64,000 nt of DNA. Source: Oceanospirillaceae bacterium. Its GTDB lineage: Bacteria > Pseudomonadota > Gammaproteobacteria > Pseudomonadales > Balneatricaceae. Positions 61,631-64,000 of the stretch are shown one piece after another. The notes beneath the pieces were generated by a model. It did not search any database. It worked only from the letters and a program-made list of their open reading frames with translations, and had not been told where the DNA came from. How positions within the stretch are numbered: position 1 is the first letter of the stretch; each line of letters opens with the position of its first letter. The translations under genes and the position numbers were made by a program. Where the stretch lies: NCBI GenBank assembly GCA_013215375.1, contig JABSRB010000018.1:1-64000 (forward strand). The letters run 5' to 3'.

Positions 61631-63451
61631 ATGCACAGTGAAATAACACGAGTAACCCAGCGAATTATCGAACGCAGCAAAGACTGTCGCGATGATTACC
61701 TTGCCAGAATGAAGCAAGCCGAAGAGAGAACGGTTCACCGGGCGACATTAGCTTGCGGTAATTTAGCCCATGGTTTCGCCGCTTGTAATCCCACTGATAA
61801 ATCTGCCTTAAAAATGACCAATGCAGTCAATGTGGGAATCATTACAGCTTATAACGATATGTTGTCTGCTCACCAACCGTTCCAGTTTTATCCTGAAATT
61901 TTTAAGAAAACAGCTCAAGATATGGGTTCCGTTGCTCAAGTGGCCGGTGGTGTACCCGCGATGTGTGATGGTGTTACTCAGGGACAGCCAGGTATGGAGC
62001 TAAGTTTATTTAGCCGCGATACTATTGCCATGTCTAGTGCTATTGGTTTATCTCACAACATGTTTGATGCCGCCGCCTACTTAGGAGTGTGCGATAAAAT
62101 TGTGCCAGGGCTATTAATAGGTGCTTTAAGCTTTGGTCATTTACCCACTATTTTTGTACCGGCAGGTCCCATGCCAAGTGGCCTACCCAATAAAGAGAAA
62201 GCACATATCAGACAGATGTATGCCGAGGGCAAGGTTGATCGCGACGCACTTTTGAAATGTGAATCTGACTCTTACCATAGTGCGGGCACTTGTACTTTCT
62301 ACGGAACAGCCAACAGTAATCAGTTGGTGGTTGAATTGATGGGGCTGCATTTACCGGGTTCATCCTTTATCAACCCAGGTAGTGAAATGCGTGATGCTTT
62401 GACTAGCGAAGCCTGCAAACGAGCGATTAAAATTACGCCGCAAAATGGTTATTTCACACCCCTGTATGAAATCGTCACTGAGTATTCTATGGTCAATGCA
62501 ATAGTCGCATTATTGGCGACAGGCGGCTCAACAAACCACACAATGCACTTGATCGCTATTGCGCGCGCAGCAGGTATCATTATTAACTGGGATGATTTTT
62601 CTGATCTGTCTGCAGCAGTGCCATTATTAACCCGTATTTATCCTAACGGCCAAGCCGATATTAACCATTTCCATGCGGCGGGAGGAACTTCTTATCTGGT
62701 GAAGACTTTATTAGATGGTGGTTTAATGCATGAGAATGTTAAAACCGTGATGGGCGAGGGGTTGTCTCATTATACTAAGGAGCCTTTCTTAGAAAATGGC
62801 AAGATCGTATGGCGCGAAGGGCCGCAGCATAGCTTAGACACAACAGTATTAACCAGTTTTGATAAGCCATTCTCACCTGAAGGTGGCGTTAAGCTACTCA
62901 AAGGGAATTTGGGTCGCGCGGTGATTAAAGTATCAGCAGTTGCTACTGAGCATCAGATAGTCTGTGCGCCTGCCGTGGTTTTTGATGACCAAAATCAAAT
63001 CGAAGGGCGCTTTAAAAGTGGTGATTTAGATAGGGATTTTGTCGCCGTGGTTAGATTTCAGGGGCCGAAAGTCAATGGGATGCCGGAGCTGCATAAATTA
63101 ACGCCATTTTTGGGCTCACTACAAGATCGCGGTTTTAAAGTGGCGCTAGTCACAGATGGAAGAATGTCTGGTGCTTCGGGTAAGGTGCCTGCCGCTATTC
63201 ATTTATGGCCTGAAGCGCTCGATGGTGGTGTGATTGGTAAGATAGAAAACGGTGACATGATTAGTCTCAATGCTATCACTGGTGAATTACGGGTAGAAGT
63301 GCCAGATGATGTGTTGGCGGCTAGAGAGCAAGCTACTTGCGATTTAAAGAGAAGCGCGACTGGTATGGGTCGAGAATTGTTTGCACCGATGCGAGCTCAA
63401 GTAAATTGTGCAGAATTAGGTGCAAGTGTTTTCAATGATGGCTTTAGTTAA
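61631..63451 (+). CDS. edd: Phosphogluconate dehydratase
   Basis: 606 residues from ATG 61631 (AAGGTG upstream), which matches the E. coli Edd N-terminus; the ORF-track start adds 12 residues. It dehydrates 6-phosphogluconate to KDPG using an iron-sulfur cluster. Motifs: [87 protein letters not shown]. It is followed by glk, 97 bases on. Confidence 0.97.
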   Translation: MHSEITRVTQRIIERSKDCRDDYLARMKQAEERTVHRATLACGNLAHGFAACNPTDKSALKMTNAVNVGIITAYNDMLSAHQPFQFYPEIFKKTAQDMGSVAQVAGGVPAMCDGVTQGQPGMELSLFSRDTIAMSSAIGLSHNMFDAAAYLGVCDKIVPGLLIGALSFGHLPTIFVPAGPMPSGLPNKEKAHIRQMYAEGKVDRDALLKCESDSYHSAGTCTFYGTANSNQLVVELMGLHLPGSSFINPGSEMRDALTSEACKRAIKITPQNGYFTPLYEIVTEYSMVNAIVALLATGGSTNHTMHLIAIARAAGIIINWDDFSDLSAAVPLLTRIYPNGQADINHFHAAGGTSYLVKTLLDGGLMHENVKTVMGEGLSHYTKEPFLENGKIVWREGPQHSLDTTVLTSFDKPFSPEGGVKLLKGNLGRAVIKVSAVATEHQIVCAPAVVFDDQNQIEGRFKSGDLDRDFVAVVRFQGPKVNGMPELHKLTPFLGSLQDRGFKVALVTDGRMSGASGKVPAAIHLWPEALDGGVIGKIENGDMISLNAITGELRVEVPDDVLAAREQATCDLKRSATGMGRELFAPMRAQVNCAELGASVFNDGFS

Positions 63452-63548
63452 GGTATTATGCGCCTCGAAATTTAAGCGAAAATAGCCTATGAGGCTTTTA
63501 CACAAAAGGTAATTGCGTAAAAGTCTTTCTTTAGTTGGGGATAAAAAT

Positions 63549-64000
63549 TTGAGTTATTATGCACTAGTTGGTGATATCGGCGGTACTAATGCTAGATTCG
63601 CGCTAGTTAAAGAAAACAGCGTCGAGCTTTCACATGTTGAAGTATTAAGCTGTGAAGACTTTGTTAATTTTGATCAGGCAGTCGCCTGCTATTACGATAA
63701 AGTCGGCGTTTCCCCCGTTGCTAGAGCCTGCATTTCGTTTGCCTGCCCGATAGGCGATGATATTAAAATGACCAATAATCACTGGGCATTCAATGTTGCT
63801 GCAATGCAGCAGCAGCTTGGTTTAAAGCAGTTTGCTTTACTGAATGACTTTACCGCGATGGCCTACGGTATGTTGTTTATTGAAAATGACGAGAAGCTAT
63901 TACTCCAAGCGGGTAGTGATAAGCACCTTGATAACCCAAGGTTAGTTTTAGGCCCAGGCACGGGCTTAGGTGTCTCTTGTTTAGTGCCGCAAACTCAAGT
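63549..64000 (+). CDS. glk: Glucokinase (3' end cut off by the window)
   Basis: 150 codons are visible from a TTG start at 63,549 with GGGGA upstream. The frame reads MSYYALVGDIGGTNARFAL, the family's ATP-binding start, then FACPIGDDIKMTNNHWAF with substrate-binding Asn, and LNDFTAMAYG with the catalytic Asp; LGPGTGLGVS is at the edge. This is the bacterial Glk type. It phosphorylates glucose for Zwf and follows edd in what is probably one operon. It is not listed in the ORF track because it runs off the edge. Confidence 0.93.
   Translation, partial: MSYYALVGDIGGTNARFALVKENSVELSHVEVLSCEDFVNFDQAVACYYDKVGVSPVARACISFACPIGDDIKMTNNHWAFNVAAMQQQLGLKQFALLNDFTAMAYGMLFIENDEKLLLQAGSDKHLDNPRLVLGPGTGLGVSCLVPQTQ

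Noticed and set aside
1-64000. CRISPR array, prophage, toxin-antitoxin or defence genes
   Set aside because: No spaced direct repeats of CRISPR size, no integrase, transposase, phage, nuclease or toxin ORFs were found; the tandem arrays at 1 and 7,811 have no spacers.

Overview
The window is 64 kb of chromosomal DNA from a motile, probably marine gammaproteobacterium of the Pseudomonas/Cellvibrio/Oceanospirillum side of the class. This rests on gene order: the fleQ-fleS-fleR and fliE-to-flhB blocks, the block rpoD-dnaG-yqeY-rpsU-tsaD-folB-folK-cca-apaH-apaG-rsmA-pdxA-surA-lptD-amgK-murU, and a HexR-type Entner-Doudoroff block all match the Pseudomonas plan. Base composition is moderate, and no phage, transposase, CRISPR array or defence island was seen. 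Species cannot be named from the sequence alone.

Region 1 (1-22,443) is motility: the end of a chemotaxis cluster (ParP-like CheW protein, DUF2802 protein), the flagellar regulators FleQ, FleS and FleR, an acetyl-CoA synthetase gene, then fliEFGHIJKLMNOPQR-flhB in canonical order. Sigma-54 promoter sequences precede fliE and fliK, which fits control by FleQ/FleR. The operon is unusually loose, with 200-360 base spacers holding hairpins, a repeat element and terminators. Region 2 (22.6-28.8 kb) is accessory: a YHS protein, a divergent GST/TetR pair, a large chemoreceptor with duplicated sensor modules, and an RsuA-family pseudouridine synthase.

Region 3 (29.2-50.6 kb) is conserved housekeeping: tRNA-Ile(CAU), the macromolecular-synthesis genes rpsU-yqeY-dnaG-rpoD, tsaD, folate genes, the lptD-surA-pdxA-rsmA-apaG-apaH run on the minus strand, glpE-cca, the MurNAc-recycling pair amgK-murU, a DjlA-like co-chaperone, a DUF3530 protein and rpe. 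Region 4 (50.6-54.7 kb) has an M23 peptidase, a DUF2333 protein, upp and an IclR regulator. Region 5 (54.8-64.0 kb) is a complete Entner-Doudoroff module: zwf-pgl-eda, hexR, gap-pyk, edd and glk (cut by the window end), with HexR-like palindromes in the zwf/hexR and gap/edd divergent regions.

Nothing here is clearly a new multi-gene system. The most interesting unexplained material is non-coding: a ~143-base intergenic repeat present twice (fliH/fliI and pdxA/surA) whose central hairpin is preserved by paired changes, a MITE-like palindromic element beside the second copy, a perfect (GTCCAA)10 tract upstream of the fliE promoters, and a long hairpin in the rpsU leader.
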